A stretch of 64,000 bases of DNA from Syngnathus acus (GCF_901709675.1 NC_051091.1:3283967-3347966), one strand, 5' to 3'; numbered from the stretch's first letter, positions 24,905 to 42,175 are shown. Notes: generated by a model from the letters alone, not told the origin. Numbers and translations are program-made.

Positions 24905-25927
24905 GATGAAGAGAATAAACACAAGGCAAAGCCAACAGCCGTGCCCACTGCCGGCCAAGGTGACTGGCCGGCAAGTGGCGCAGACGATGCGATAACGCAG
25001 CTGGACCGATGCGATGAGATGCGATGCTGCGGCTTCTGCGGGTCCTCGCTGAGAAGCAGCGCGGAGGAAAGTCATCACGCGCGTCGCATATCACGCCGCC
25101 TTTAAGTAACACTCGTACAGCCGCAGCTATTTCACAGTTAACCACTTCTTGACAAGATTATTACACATTCTGTCCAGAGTGGAGCACAGACTAGCTTTCT
25201 TCCATCTTTTGCATGTTTGTGGAAAAATATTGTGGAGATCTTGGGCCGAAAACAAAGGAGCCACTATTAGATTTCATGTTTGTAGACATTGCCAAGGATG
25301 TTTGATGTTTTCCTCAGAGGGCCTATATGACAGTGAAAACAATGTAGCTTATTGCATATTACATGCACAGCGCAAGTGTAGCGGCTTTTTGCGCTGAGGA
25401 CGCCAATACCGAATAACTACATGCCGACGCCGGTCCCAAGTTCGCATGTGATGTGTCAGAACCAGGAACGCGATCCTCTGTGGGGGGGAAAAAAACTGTC
25501 CAAAACAAAAATCATGCGAATGCTTCTCTGCAGCGACCCCTCGTGGAGCAAAAAGAAAGCTGCAAGAAGAGAATTTCAGTTTCATTCGTTTCTAAATATG
25601 AACCACAAATTGAATTTTAAACCAGAAGTCGCGACATTTTTGAAAAGCAAATATATAAACATACAGTATAGAACTACAAATTGTTCAGTTAACATTCTGA
25701 CACAATTTGGTGTCAGGAACTGCTTGTAGTAACAGTTGAAAGTAAAGAACAATTGCAATTTAGAGCAGGACTACCAAACCAAAATGAAGTTAATTTTGCA
25801 ACAAAACAAAAAAAAAAAACCACAAACAGGACGCAAAGTGACTTTGCAAGGAGTCACAAAGAGTCTATTCGCACGCAGCCAATGTTATGCTGGACCTGCG
25901 CACCAAGCGGAAGTTACATCGAATAAC
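24905..25927. promoter_or_regulatory. Head-to-head promoter region phactr3 / acot8
   Basis: The 1.0 kb between divergent start codons of phactr3 (-) and acot8 (+). CpG-rich around 24940-25090 on the phactr3 side. On the acot8 side the start codon itself lies within AACATGGCGGA, a match to the YY1 recognition core (AANATGGCGG), common at initiator sites of housekeeping genes. Confidence 0.5.
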
Positions 25928-27736
25928 ATGGCGGAAGAAAAATTGGATCGCGCTTGTGCTACTGATTCTACAACAAAATCCATTTCAAAAGAGTCACTAG
26001 AAGATGAAATTTCAAACTCTGGTAGTCCTGCGCCTGAAAGCAGCCCGGACCTTAGAAGCGTCCTTGTTACGAGCGTTTTAAACGTGGAGACGCTCGACGT
26101 AGACCTGTACAGGTAATTTGGCTGTTGCACGTTGACAGCTCTTTATCCAGTCACATAATGTTTCACTTATTTCTAAAAATGTTTAAAAACGTTCGTGTTA
26201 ATGCAGTGCTGGAGAGAGTTTGAGCTGAATTAACATTCCACCCAAGTCCGTTGAGCGCACTTGTTACAGAGCGAATAAATGCTCACACAGCATGTGAAAT
26301 AGTAATAATATTCCAATTGTAATATGTATTTTCCCTTCCCTCAGGGGGACTCATCACTGGGTACCCCGGACTCAGCGTTTATTTGGAGGACAAATCATTG
26401 GTCAAGCTCTTGTTGCTGCTGCCAAATCTGTCAGTGATCATCTGTATGCTCACTCCCTACACTGCTACTTTGTGCGAGCAGGTAAGATGATTAAATCATT
26501 CAATAAAATGAAATAATTCCTTTAAAAGTGATGTTGTTTCTGTTAGGGGATCCCAAGGTTCCAGTGCTGTACCAGGTAGACCGTACAAGAGATGGTCGCA
26601 GTTTTACAGTGCGCTCTGTGAAGGCCATCCAGCACGGGCAGCCGATACTCATCTGCCAGGCGTCCTTCCAAAGGTTACAGCCAAGCCCCTTGCAACACCA
26701 GTTTACTATGCCGGTGGTCCCTAAGCCGGAAGAGCTCCTTACTGTGGAGGAACTCATCCAACTTTATCTCAGGTAGAAAACTGAATAGTTGACAAAAAAA
26801 TAAAAATATTTCCAGAGGGTGCAAAAAGCACACGTGGAGCTACAACGCTAGCATTACTTGTTCACGATGGAGTATTGCTAAAAATGAAATTATGATGCAT
26901 TTTTGGGAATGTAAAGTTTCTTTTTGTAAATCTTCATCCTCTAAAAAGAGACATAAGTATTATTTGAAAGTAAGTTTCATGTATGATTTGTCCATTTGAC
27001 TCTTTCAGTAAACCGGGCCTGGCTGACAATTTAAAACAAGGCCTTAACAGATTGCTGGCAATTGAAGTCCCGATTGAGATCAAGCCAGTCAACCCTCCAC
27101 AAATTTACAGATTTGTCGCGGAAGAACCGAAGAAACTCTATTGGGTGCGAGCCAAAGGACACATTGGTAAAGTTGTCTGAATCATCATGATCATCAAACC
27201 AATGTTGATGTTCGGTGTATTTTAAAGGAACTGTGCTGTGCTTGATTTGTGTCTTTTTGTACAGGTGAAGGCAACATGAAGTTGCATTGCTGCGTGGCTG
27301 CCTATGTGTCTGATTTTGCCTTTCTGGCCACCGCAATACTGCCATACCCCAACTTCAGGGTCAAGTTCTCAGCTTCTCTGGACCACGCCATGTGGTTCCA
27401 CAACACTTTCCGCAGTGATGAGTGGATGTTGTACGAGTACGAGAGCCCGTGGGCAGGTCAGCATTTTCATCGCGTACCAGTATTTATGATTCTACTGGTT
27501 GCTACTCTAGCTTGCATTAGAACACGTTCTGTCCAACAAGTAATCAGTAGTAGATTTGTAAATGATTTTCAAACTTCAATTTTCTTACTTAGATGTTTTT
27601 AACATTTGGTCACACAGGGGGAAGTAGAGGACTAGTCCAAGGCCGACTGTGGCGAAGAGATGGGGTGCTGGCTGCCTCCTGTTCCCAGGAAGGTGTTCTG
27701 AGAATCAAAGAAGTTCCTGGGCCCAGCAAACTATAG
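25928..27736 (+). CDS. acot8: Peroxisomal acyl-CoA thioesterase 8
   Basis: Hydrolyses acyl-CoA and bile-acid-CoA esters to free acid plus CoA in peroxisomes. Six exons: 25928-26112, 26345-26481, 26547-26772, 27009-27166, 27265-27456, 27618-27736. They join to 338 residues (human 319). Seen: the N-terminal hot-dog domain with THHWVPRTQRLFGGQIIGQAL and HSLHCYFVRAGDPKVPVLY; the second hot-dog domain with SLDHAMWFHNTFRSDEWMLYE, whose Asp belongs to the expected catalytic set; GLVQGRLWRRDGVLAASCSQEGVLR containing the catalytic-type Gln; and a perfect C-terminal peroxisomal targeting signal, Ser-Lys-Leu. The start ATG follows a YY1-like sequence. The N-terminal 50 residues are acidic, serine-rich and poorly conserved. 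An AATAAA lies about 120 bases past the stop. Confidence 0.96.
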
Positions 27737-27855
27737 GCACATGGTTTTGCAAGTTGTATTTATTGGTGAATCCATTCCTTCCCTATTTATTTGAATTTAC
27801 TACACTAAAATATTTAATTGTAAATTTTGAGCTCTAGTAATTACCGGACCATAAA

Positions 27856-27861
27856 AATAAA
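27856..27861 (+). terminator. Polyadenylation signal AATAAA of acot8
   Basis: Canonical hexamer 120 bases after the acot8 stop codon. Confidence 0.7.
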
Positions 27862-28187
27862 ATGGTTCCAAATGGCAAGATTTGACAAAGGCAATGTTAT
27901 GGAGCAATGGATTTCTCTTGGTATCACACTTGAACAGACTACTACTTATCACATTTTACTAGTCAAACAGTCTAAAACTACATGATGCAAATAAACTTGC
28001 TGAAAAGGTAACTGAGGCAAAGAATTTTTCTCTTAAAAGTTCACATCTGATGTTTTATGTCAGGTAAATTTACTGGGACATTTCATGTTTACATTGTTAG
28101 GGAGAAGAAGAAAAGTCCATTTGAACAACTTTGAAACGTTTATTACAATTTGATTAAAAATCTACATTTCTTGGTGAGCTCATCAGG

Positions 28188-28713
28188 TCAGGGAGAAACT
28201 TCTGATCTTGAATGCGTTTCAGGTAGCAGTTTGGGACTCCATAACTCCAGAGTGCTCGACTCGGTGCCGAGTTTTGGACTGTTGCTGGTCGAATTAATCA
28301 TAGACACATCCAGAAACATTCGAGAGGCAGTAAGGTCATTGTATGACTGGTCAAAAGAAACTTTTTTCTGCTTTTGCATGAAGATGTAGGGAGTGGACGA
28401 CTTGCCCTGGAATGGCAGGGGACATTTTTCACTCCCTTGGCTGCTCAAGTCATTGGGGGAACTTGCTTGGGACTGAGATGCTGGATCAGTCAACATGCTG
28501 AGAGAAGAAGATCTTGACGTCTGGCCCAGTGACAACCCAGAAGGCAAACTCTGCTCCCCAAAGAACTTCCTATCAAGCTCCGATGGGGAATAAGAGTCAA
28601 AGCTGCTCGTCGTGTCTAAAATGAAAGAAAGGGAGAGAGAGAAAGCTTCATTTGGACTGATTCGGTTGAGGATAAAACATTTAAATCTTACCTTTAAGCA
28701 CTGCTTTGTCCAT
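28188..28713 (-). CDS. Small serine-rich protein of unknown function, head-to-head with ift52
   Basis: Two coding exons, 28692-28713 and 28188-28615. They join through a consensus donor (AAAG|GTAAGA) and a TTTTAG acceptor into 149 residues beginning MDKAVLKDTTSSFDSYSPSE. I do not recognise a family. It is rich in Ser, Thr, Pro and Asn and predicted disordered, with no signal peptide, membrane segment or zinc-binding pattern. KKVSF in the middle fits the PP1-docking pattern [RK]xVxF, and several Ser-Pro/Thr-Pro sites could be phosphorylated. The 3' end faces the acot8 3' end, and its ATG is 776 bases from the ift52 ATG in divergent orientation. The clean two-exon structure and the absence of stops argue that it is real. 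An unannotated third exon cannot be excluded. Confidence 0.65.
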
Positions 28714-29489
28714 GTTTTCTCAAGCCCTGGCAGCCAGTGAGTTAGCTTGTCATGAGCTTCAGATGGCTTTTAAACTGCTGATGATGCTTGCTAATTGACC
28801 CAGCTGGACGCAAAATAAGTCATCAAGTCAAGAGGGGGGCGGAGAACATTATGGATGGATTAAAACGGGTTCAAATGTATTTTACAAACTTCAACCATTC
28901 GTTTGTTGTTGATCTAGTATTTGGAGCGTGTTTTTGTTGTACGGAAGCCCATAGATGTCAGTTTGGTCGGCTTTCTAGCTTTATTATTCCAGCATTTAAA
29001 TTTTTCGAATTTTCTACGCACGTATTGATTTTACGACGGGTTAAACACAAGTTACTAGATAGATCGCCCCCCAATTTGCGTCAGTGGGTTTTTACGTTAT
29101 ATTGTGCCTGGAAACTTTCGATCAGATCTGGCAACCTGACGGGATGAGACGAAGAAGAAGCGGTTACTAAGCTAGTAGCGTACATGGTAACCGGTTTCTC
29201 CAACAGTTCACTTGAGACAGTGACTCTTTTGGATAGCTACATTTGCCGATTAAAACAGTTTTCGCGTTAATGATCGTCGCCACGTTGATAATGATGTAGG
29301 TGGAATTGAGAAGATACATTGGTTTGCAGATCTAGAGCTACCGTATGGCAACATATTAGCCTCGAAGCTAATCATGAGCTGCATCTCTGTTTAACAATTT
29401 CTTGCTTTTGCGAACATTTCTTTCGCGGAATGTTTACGAAGACTAGTGTTGTATAGCATGTATCGTTGTTGAACCTTAAAGTCATCATC
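28714..29489. promoter_or_regulatory. Divergent promoter region, unnamed gene / ift52
   Basis: The 776 bp between the start codons. It contains two GGYAAC half-sites of the ciliary RFX X-box (GGTAAC at 29186-29191, GGCAAC at 29346-29351), each with a poor upstream half, which could serve ift52. A shared bidirectional promoter is likely from spacing alone. Confidence 0.45.
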
Positions 29490-32427
29490 ATGGAAAAGGA
29501 ACCGCAAAATACTGTTGTCTTCAACGCCTCCAAAAGAGAGTTGTTTACCACCAGTAGCGTGTACAAAACCATGCAAAAGCACATTAGGACTCAATGGAAA
29601 ATTCAAAGGTGAGTGAGTGAGTCAGACTTTTTGTCCTCTGTGTAAAAGTGCTGACTTGAAATAAACTTTTTTTTTTTCTGTGATAAATGATTATTCTAGT
29701 ATGAAGGAAGAGTTGTCATCGGACAAACTGAACGGTGTCAAGTTGTGGATAACTGCAGGCCCGAGAGAGAAGTTTACAGCATCTGAGGTTGGCTCTCAAA
29801 AGAAAATTGATTACACAATATATATTGTTCCTTATGGATGCGATAGTGGGGGGAAAAAGAAACCAAATAATACTGTCACACTAATTGTTTTGTTTTCTCT
29901 CAGTTGGAAGGACTGAAACACTATCTGGATGATGGAGGAAATATCCTGGTCATGCTTGGAGAAGGAGGAGAGAAGAAATTTGACACAAACATCAACTTTC
30001 TCCTGGAAGAATTTGGGATTATGGTTAACAACGGTGCATAATGAACATAAACTACTTTGTCACTCTGCCAATTGTCATTTTTCACTTGATGGTATCGCTA
30101 ACCATGTGCGGTTTTGTTGATTTGCAATACGACAGATGCCGTTTTTCGGACCAGGTACTACAAGTACTATCATCCTAAGGAAGCACTTGTGTCTGATGGT
30201 GTGTTGAACAGGTTTGTTTACCATCCTTGAATATATCTAACGTGTATTGTTTATATCATGTGAATTTATTTGCACTGTCAAAATCTGCATTGTCCTTGTT
30301 TAGGGAGATCAGCCGGGCTGCTGGCAAATCAACGGCAGGAATAACTGAAGATGACAACATTGGAAATAACACACAGTAAAGGATTTTGGCTAGAAATCTT
30401 TTCCATTGAATGCTACATTTATTTTAACGCTGAGCCTTTCTGTATTCCTGCAGGGCTCTGTCATTTGTGTACCCATACGGTGCCACCCTGAACGTGATCA
30501 AACCGGCTGTGGCTATGCTTTCCACCGGCTCGATCTGCTTCCCCCTCCACCGGCCTGTCGTGGCCTTCTATAAAGGAAAAGTCAGCAAGTGGTCTCGTCA
30601 TTTTGTACCCAATTTTTGGACCCGTAGAGTGCAGTTAATATGATTTCTCGTGTCTTATTTAGGAGAAAGGCAAATTGGTCGTCGTCGGTTCCTGCCACAT
30701 GTTCAACGATCAGTTCATCGACAAAGAGGAGAATAGTAAAATTCTGGTGAGTTTGGCTTTTGGCAACACCTAAATTCTTACTATGATGTCCGATATGCAA
30801 TCAAATAAGAAATGGCAGCTGATTTTAGCATAGCACACGTCAACTGTGCAGCTGAAGTTTATTGCAGTTTTCCAGAGGAAAACCTCCAAGAAGAAAGCAA
30901 AAAAAAAAAAAATGAGTTGTGGTAATTGTACTGTTCTACTTTGTTGTGACAGGGTGTCGTGCTCCAGTGGCTCATGACTGATAATATTCAGCTGAATCAG
31001 ATTGATGCAGAAGACCCAGAGGTGAGTCTGTGCGATTCGGTTGGAAAAGACCACGCCATGACAAGAAATGCATTGAAAACGTATATTTTTTTAACACAAT
31101 GCAGATCACAGATTACACCATGTTGCCACACATCGGATGCTTGTCAGAACAACTCACGCAGTACTTCCAAGAGGGCGACGAAAACCCCCGTGACTTCACT
31201 TCTCTTCTGGATGTTTCTTTTTTTAGTCTGTCAACGGACACTTTGCCCCAAGTCGTCAGGTAAAATCCAAAGGCGTTGGAAGCATTTGTGTGTTGCGGCA
31301 CTCCAGACTGCCTTCTGTCTGTTCTCCACAGTGTGTATAAGCATCTCAATGTCAAAGAAGAGCCGCTTCAGCTAATTGCGCCACAGTTTGAGACCCCGCT
31401 GCCACAGTTGCAACCCGCTGTGAGTATCTAGTCGACATTCCGTGTCCTATATATTAAAACCAGGCTTGCTCACACAGGAACAAAGCTAGAAAAAGATGCA
31501 CTTTCCCCCACTGTTAGCTGTGTTGGTGCGTTTACAGACGTGTGCGCACATATTGTATACATGGGCCACAGCAGCGAAACTAATTAGTGCAGTTGGGAAC
31601 ATCAACAGCGGTCCAACAAGAACGTGTTTGTGTCAGCGTGTACTATGTGTGTCTTCCTCTTGCCAACACACGCATGCAAAAGTCAATTTACTGGTCAAAC
31701 GTTAGCACCCCTCCAAGGTGATAAAAGGACAACAGCTCTAGACAGAAACCAGGAGTTGCACTCTGGGCTTTTCATAAAGTTACCAAGATCCTCATCAACC
31801 TCGTGGACTGTTCTCTTTAGAAACAATTTTATGTTGTTGGCTGCAGATGCTATTTTTCCATTGCTTTAATCATTCATTCTTCATTAGGTTGACTGAATTA
31901 AAAGTGAAGTACCTACTTTTCTTCAACTGAATGCCTTGTCATTGCAAGTTAATTTCAAAAGAGCAGTTTGAGCAAGGTAGCAGATTTAGCATATTTTCCC
32001 TTCCAGGTCTTTCCTCCAATCTTGAGCGATTTGTCGCCACCGGGGCTGGACCTCTTTGACTTAGATGAAGCTTTCTCTTCGGAGAAAGTACGCCTAGCTC
32101 AGCTCACCAATAAATGTAAGTTTAGTCATTGAACTCAAAGGGACGGAAGGCTGATGTTGAAAGGGATGATGCTTACATTTTTATTGTCTGGGTCTGCTCA
32201 TAGGCACAGATGACGACCTTGAATTTTACATCAGGAAATGCGGTGAAATTCTCGGCGTGACTCCCAAGTTGGACAAAGAGCACAGGGATGCTAAGCACAT
32301 ATTGGAGCACATTTTCTTCCAAGTTGCAGAGTTCAAGAAACTCAATCAAGTGAGAGCGCTTAGAAAGATACATCTAGTGTACATTAAAGTATTGAACTAA
32401 TTCGGAGTTGTTTTGTTTCAGGAGTAA
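29490..32427 (+). CDS. ift52: Intraflagellar transport protein 52
   Basis: Core subunit of the IFT-B complex that moves cargo along cilia. Thirteen exons: 29490-29608, 29700-29787, 29904-30033, 30136-30211, 30304-30375, 30454-30580, 30663-30746, 30953-31021, 31105-31259, 31332-31419, 32007-32115, 32204-32349, 32422-32427. Joined, 422 residues without frame break (human 437). Seen: LNGVKLWITAGPREKFTASE, VMLGEGGEKKFDTNINFLLEE, LSFVYPYGATLNVIKPAVA, VVGSCHMFNDQFIDKEENS, QLIAPQFETPLPQLQPAVF and a C-terminal region DAKHILEHIFFQVAEFKKLNQ, each matching the family in order. The last coding exon holds only GAG TAA, so the protein stops right after KKLNQE and lacks the roughly 14-residue tail of mammalian IFT52. 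mybl2 follows in the same direction, as in human. Confidence 0.97.
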
Positions 32428-33037
32428 GATGTCAACTCTGAGAATGCGGTTCACCCCTTCTGGATCTTTTTTAAAGAAACACTCCCATTTCTGTGCTGAT
32501 GTTGGCATATTTGTTGTTCACCCCAACAAGCACCATGTTTTTTTTAAATGAATTCAATGTTTTATGGACTTTAAAGTGCAAAATATATTGTAAATATCAA
32601 AGCAATTAAAATCATTGGTGCATTCCATAAATGTTTTCTGACTGCAGCTACTTCCTTATTAGTATAGGTCACAGTCTTTACCAAATCTTCTTGTCTGCAT
32701 AACGGTTCTAATTACTCATATTTACAAATATTTTTATCTCGTTTTTGTCGACGCGCATATGTACTGCGCATGACGTCACTACGCGTTCAACGTCAACGGA
32801 AGGGCGCGAGATAGAAATCCAGGAGCGCGGACAGACCAGATAGGCGGGCGGGCGCGGATCTGTTAGCCGCCTCTGTGCTAAAGACTTGGGTGGAACAGCA
32901 GCAATTCTGCAAACAAAATCAACTTCTGACGGTACCGTGAAGGCAGTGCATCCAAACCCAATCCGAACATTTGTGCACATGACGTGCAAGGGCAGCGGGA
33001 CGAGCATTTGGATCGCAAAGAGAAAAAACGGGGGGAA
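32428..33037 (+). promoter_or_regulatory. ift52 3' flank and CpG-rich mybl2 promoter with CRE
   Basis: AT-rich 3' untranslated sequence of ift52 gives way at about 32740 to CpG-rich sequence up to the mybl2 start. A palindromic cAMP response element TGACGTCA is at 32771-32778, just after TGCGCA. GGGCGCGAGA at about 32802-32811 resembles an E2F site, expected for the cell-cycle gene B-Myb. Factor assignments are by motif only. Confidence 0.5.
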
Positions 33038-36000
33038 ATGTCCTGGTGGCCGCGCGGGTAAGATGCCGATTGTTGTTATTGAAATTAGCCGAACTGTATC
33101 ATCGATACCCTTTCTTTGACCCCCGACAATTTTTACGTGTTGACGTTACAAGACTCATCTGGTTGTCGAACGTGATGAGTTAGTTTGTGTAGGAGCATAT
33201 TTGACCTCATTACTGCTGTGTCTGCCGCCTTTTCCGGGCCGGACCAGCACGTATAACAGGCTCGATCGTTTCGCTTTTACTTCGTTTTTTTTTTTTTTCT
33301 TCTTCTTCTTCTGTGATCCAAACGCCAATTTGTTGACTTATGATTTAAGACGAAGTTTGCAAGTTGCGTGTGCTGCCAGGGCGTATTCAACTTTTTCACC
33401 CAGCTCGATCAGTTGACACCTCTGTTTGTGTGCCTCGTGTGATGCCTTTTGATTTGTTTGATGATTTTTGATACCTTTGAGCCTTTCTTTGATGACTTTT
33501 GAAGTTGTGGTTAGCCATATAACATTTAGGTTCTCCTAAAGTGCGCCCTGGCTATTAGTAATAGCAATCTGTCAACCCCAAAGTTTTTAGCAGCCTTTGC
33601 AAAGAACTCTGGCCTTCATTCTAGCGAGCAAGCCAATGATATTGTGGGAAAAAATCCTGCAGACTCTTCTTCGCAATAGTGTGGAGATCTTAGCTTTTAA
33701 CACAGCTTGAGACTCTGCAGTTGCAGCACTTAGTTTGTGTTCTTAGAGTACTGTTTAGCTAAGCTTAGGGTTGTTGTTTTTTACAGTGAGGAGGGGGAAG
33801 ACAACCAGAATCCTGACACCGATTCAGATGTTGCAGAGCAGAAAGATGGTGGCAAAGTAAAAGTCAAGTGGACACTGGAGGAGGTGATCTGACACAACGT
33901 TCACATTGTTTGAGTATAATAACGTCTTGTTACTTAATTTGAGACTTTTTCGTGAGACTGAACATTCTGGATTGCCTGCCTACAGGATGACAAGCTAAAG
34001 GCGCTGGTTCAAAAACTGGGACAGAATGATTGGAAAAATGTTGCCAGTCATATCCCAGTGAGTTGACCTATTTTTAATGATCTATTGTGTGCAAGGTTCT
34101 CTTGATATCCGAATGACTTTGGTTCTTTCTTGTTTAGAATCGTACCGAAAACCAATGTCAGCATCGTTGGTTTAAGGTTTTGGATCCTGACCTCATTAAA
34201 GGCCCTTGGACAAAAGAAGAAGATGACAAGGTAGGTTATTTGGGATGCAGTTTGACGGAAGGGTTCTTGGATGCCACATACCTTTCATTGTGTTACTCAG
34301 GTCATAGAGCTTGTAAATCTCTATGGTAACAAACAATGGAGTCTGGTCGCCAAGCATCTGAAGGGCAGGGTAGGAAAGCAGTGTCGAGAGCGCTGGCACA
34401 ACCATCTCAACCCCTGCGTGAAGAAGTCTTCATGGACGGCCGAGGAGGACCTCATCATCTATAAGGCTCACTGTCTCCTTGGAAATCGCTGGGCTGAGAT
34501 TGCAAAGCTCTTGCCAGGAAGGTAACTTTGCCGTGGTCAGCAATTTGAAATCGTGGCCTTTCTCAAAGGCGTTTTCACATCCTCTGCAAATATTATCCAA
34601 CAGGACGGATAATGCAGTCAAGAATCACTGGAACGCAACCATTAAGCGCAAAGTCGAAATGGGCTTCTACTCAAGAGAAGATTTTACACCTCGTGAGGTT
34701 GAAGAGCTGCTAGCTCACGTGAAAGATTTGCAGGTGGTTGGCGTTAAGAGTAATACATATATTATTATACATTCGTATTTACTATATAGCCTCCTAATAT
34801 TGTGATTTTGGTTGCACAGATGCCCAGTTGCTCTCAAGATCACGCTGACCCCGACTCTGAGCGGGAAACGCACACCCTAGTAAGCAGCTACTCGTACAGT
34901 TGTCGCTTGTATTGTAAATTAATCTGCAATATTTTGACAATAATCCTAATCAACTATTTGTCAGCGTACTAAATGTCTTCACACGTCGCAGGAAATGTCA
35001 GCCCTAAGCACCGTTAATGGCGATGACGAGGCAGGTCCTTCCCGGGCCGTGACCTCACCAAAGGACAGTTTAAGTCCTCTGTCGGAGGCAGGCAGCACAG
35101 GAGAGACCCAGTGGGTTGTGGACAACGCTGGCTTTCTCTCCCCCACGGGGCCAGCATTGAAGGAAGTCCTGGACATGGTGGACGCGGTAGTATTCACTAA
35201 TACGTGATATTACATTTGAACGCCATGCGACAAGCACTCCAAGTTATACCTTTGTCGTATTAAATTGAAAATATACAACTCTATATGGGGGGGGGAAAAA
35301 CAAAACTATAATACTGATTTCCAAGGAATTTCATAGCCGTATGAATAACCCATGAGCATGCTTCTTTGTATGCCAGGACCTTGATGCCTGGTGTAACCTC
35401 GCAGCGTTCGACTTGCCTGAAGAGAACCCAAGCCCAGAACGCCACCAGTTCCGTCTGGAAGCCAGTGCCCTTCAGGAGTTAAGCAAATCGAGCAAAGGAG
35501 AACTCATACCCATTTCCCCTGGCGGCATCACGCCTCCATCCATATTGAATCATCGAAGTCGGAGACACTTGTCTCCGGATGCTAATGGTTTAGTGACACC
35601 AAAGAGCACACCGGTCAAGATATTGCCATTTTCACCCTCTCAAGTAAGTCAACTTCCCCTGGCTACTGATGCTGTTGTCCACAAAGGGTCAACGCGTGTT
35701 CACTTTCAAATGTTGCCGCAGTTCCTGAACTTGTGGACCAAGCAGGACACTCACGACCTGGAGAACCCATCGCTCACATCCACCCCAGTGTGCAGCCAGA
35801 AGACCACTGTGACCACACCGCTGCAGAGGGACAAGACTCCAATCAACTCTGTGTAAGGGTTCAGCTCTGATGTGCTTATTGTTTTGGGGGGGGGATATAT
35901 TTTTCACTGTCTGTCTGCTTGTAGATTTGTTACACCCAACCGCAAGTCTGAGCTCTATATGATGCCGCGCACTCCGACACCATTCAAAAATGCCATGGAG

Positions 36001-36931
36001 AAATACGGCCCTCTCCGACCTCTGGTAACCATGAGCACAAGCAGTTTGTGTGCACGCGTTCAGTGTTTTTTTTTGGTTTTTTTTGGCCTGGCATACATAT
36101 TGCATACTGTACCTTCTTTTCTGTTGTCTCAGCCTCAGACGCCGAACCTTGAGGATGACATTCAAGAAGTGATCCTCAGAGATGTGGGTACTGACTTGGC
36201 GTTGGAACTTCCATTTGTTCCTGAGCAAAGACGCAAAGCTGTGGTAACTGATGATTTTTATTGATCACATATGAACTTTTTTCAGAGTAGGGGTGTAACT
36301 TCTTCTAAGGCCTCTGACAAGGCTCATTTATTTATTTTTTTAGAAATTCTAACCTAGGCAGAAAGCATAATTGATCTTTTGCTGATTTGTTTTGTTCCTA
36401 GCATCGCCCTCCAATGAAGAAAGTTCGCAAGTCATTGGCACTAGATGACTGCCAAGTAATGCCCAAGTCCAAACGCAAATCTAAGACTGAAGCCAAAATT
36501 TGCATCAAGGTGACCACTTAAAAAAACAAACAATTGGATGCCATTTTGACATAAATATAATGATTCTTTTTTTTTCTTCCCTTGCTTACAGGAGGAACCT
36601 GTAAGAGTTGATATTAACTCCTCATTTTGCCGTAAAAATCATGAAAATATTTTGAATCAGGGATTTCTTTTGGGGCCAAGTGACTGCGCTATTTTTCCCA
36701 GCGTCGTGCCCTCAATACAGGTAGGTTGTTGTAAAAGCGCTATATAAATTAAAATGTATTGAATTTGTTTATTTAATTTGTCAAAGTATCTGATATGGTC
36801 GAATGCTCTTGTGCCATCCTTTTCTTTCTCGCTAGATGTCCAAAGACTGGGAGGCCATCGCATGTGGGCAAACTAAAGATCAGCTCATTATGACGGAGAA
36901 AGCAAGGCGCTTCCTGCGCGGCATAAAATAA
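33038..36931 (+). CDS. mybl2: MYB proto-oncogene like 2 (B-Myb) transcription factor
   Basis: Cell-cycle transcription factor that activates G2/M genes with the MuvB core. Fifteen exons: 33038-33057, 33787-33883, 33986-34057, 34138-34230, 34301-34521, 34604-34733, 34820-34879, 34992-35186, 35377-35643, 35722-35852, 35925-36024, 36133-36243, 36402-36509, 36592-36720, 36836-36931. They give 609 residues (human 700, mostly shorter in the middle). Seen: acidic [11 protein letters not shown] start; three Myb repeats at about 32-80, 83-131 and 135-183, with Trp spacing and the recognition-helix sequences [14 protein letters not shown] and [15 protein letters not shown]; the central conserved [23 protein letters not shown]-like [27 protein letters not shown] with CDK-type Ser/Thr-Pro sites; [15 protein letters not shown]; and the C-terminal [20 protein letters not shown]. 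Exon 1 encodes only seven residues and is chosen by phase and Kozak context. Confidence 0.97.
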
Positions 36932-37728
36932 CACAATGCAAACAGAACTCTGGTGTTGTCCTGAGACTACTCGCACCTTTGTACCAACTTGTTACACAAA
37001 CACAACAGAATGCTCTGATGTTTGCTTTTGTACCATTGTGAAGAAAAGTACTGTACGCGCCTTGTAAATGTTATAACATGTTGGAACAACTTACTGTAGT
37101 AGTCAACATGTTTACTGTGTAACTTAAATTGAAAACGTCTGCAGGGACACACTGAAATGTCATTGCTTTTAGATTTTGTCTAATTCCAAATGCCACCTAA
37201 ATAGCAATCAAACATTTTTGTCAGGAAATATAGTTGAACATTCAACTAAGAAAATAATGCTTGGATACTTTTGTAATCAATGAAAATGGTTTTGCATTGC
37301 ATATGTGTGCATGTGTCTTTTTGGTCACTTGAGCAAATGTTAGAAAATATGATTCCATTTGGTAGTTAATATTGTCAAAACGGTGTGCACCTACAGTATA
37401 TATACACTTAAACGCAATAGAGTTTGCTATGCAAAAATGTCGACCTATGAATATGGAATGTTGCTGAAATCTTTAAAAATACCAAATAACAGTACATGGA
37501 CAAAACCAGAATAAAATGACGAATGCTTCTCAACTCTACAAGAGATATTTCAAAATGTCATCAAATTCAACACATCCAGTGATTGAATAACAATCTAATG
37601 ATTTGAAGAGCCCCGCAATGTGCATTATTGTGAAACGCAAACCGGATATGACATGTCAATCTTGGCAGGTCAAGCAGTACACCGGAAACAATCGTCCGTT
37701 TTGGTGACGCTGCATTAGACTACGAGAC
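36932..37728 (+). promoter_or_regulatory. mybl2 3' flank and rpn2 promoter
   Basis: AT-rich mybl2 3' untranslated sequence, then the short region before rpn2. ACCGGAAAC at 37681-37689, 40 bases before the rpn2 ATG, is an ETS-type site. No TATA box is apparent. No other gene seen. Confidence 0.45.
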
Positions 37729-42175
<4,447 letters not shown>

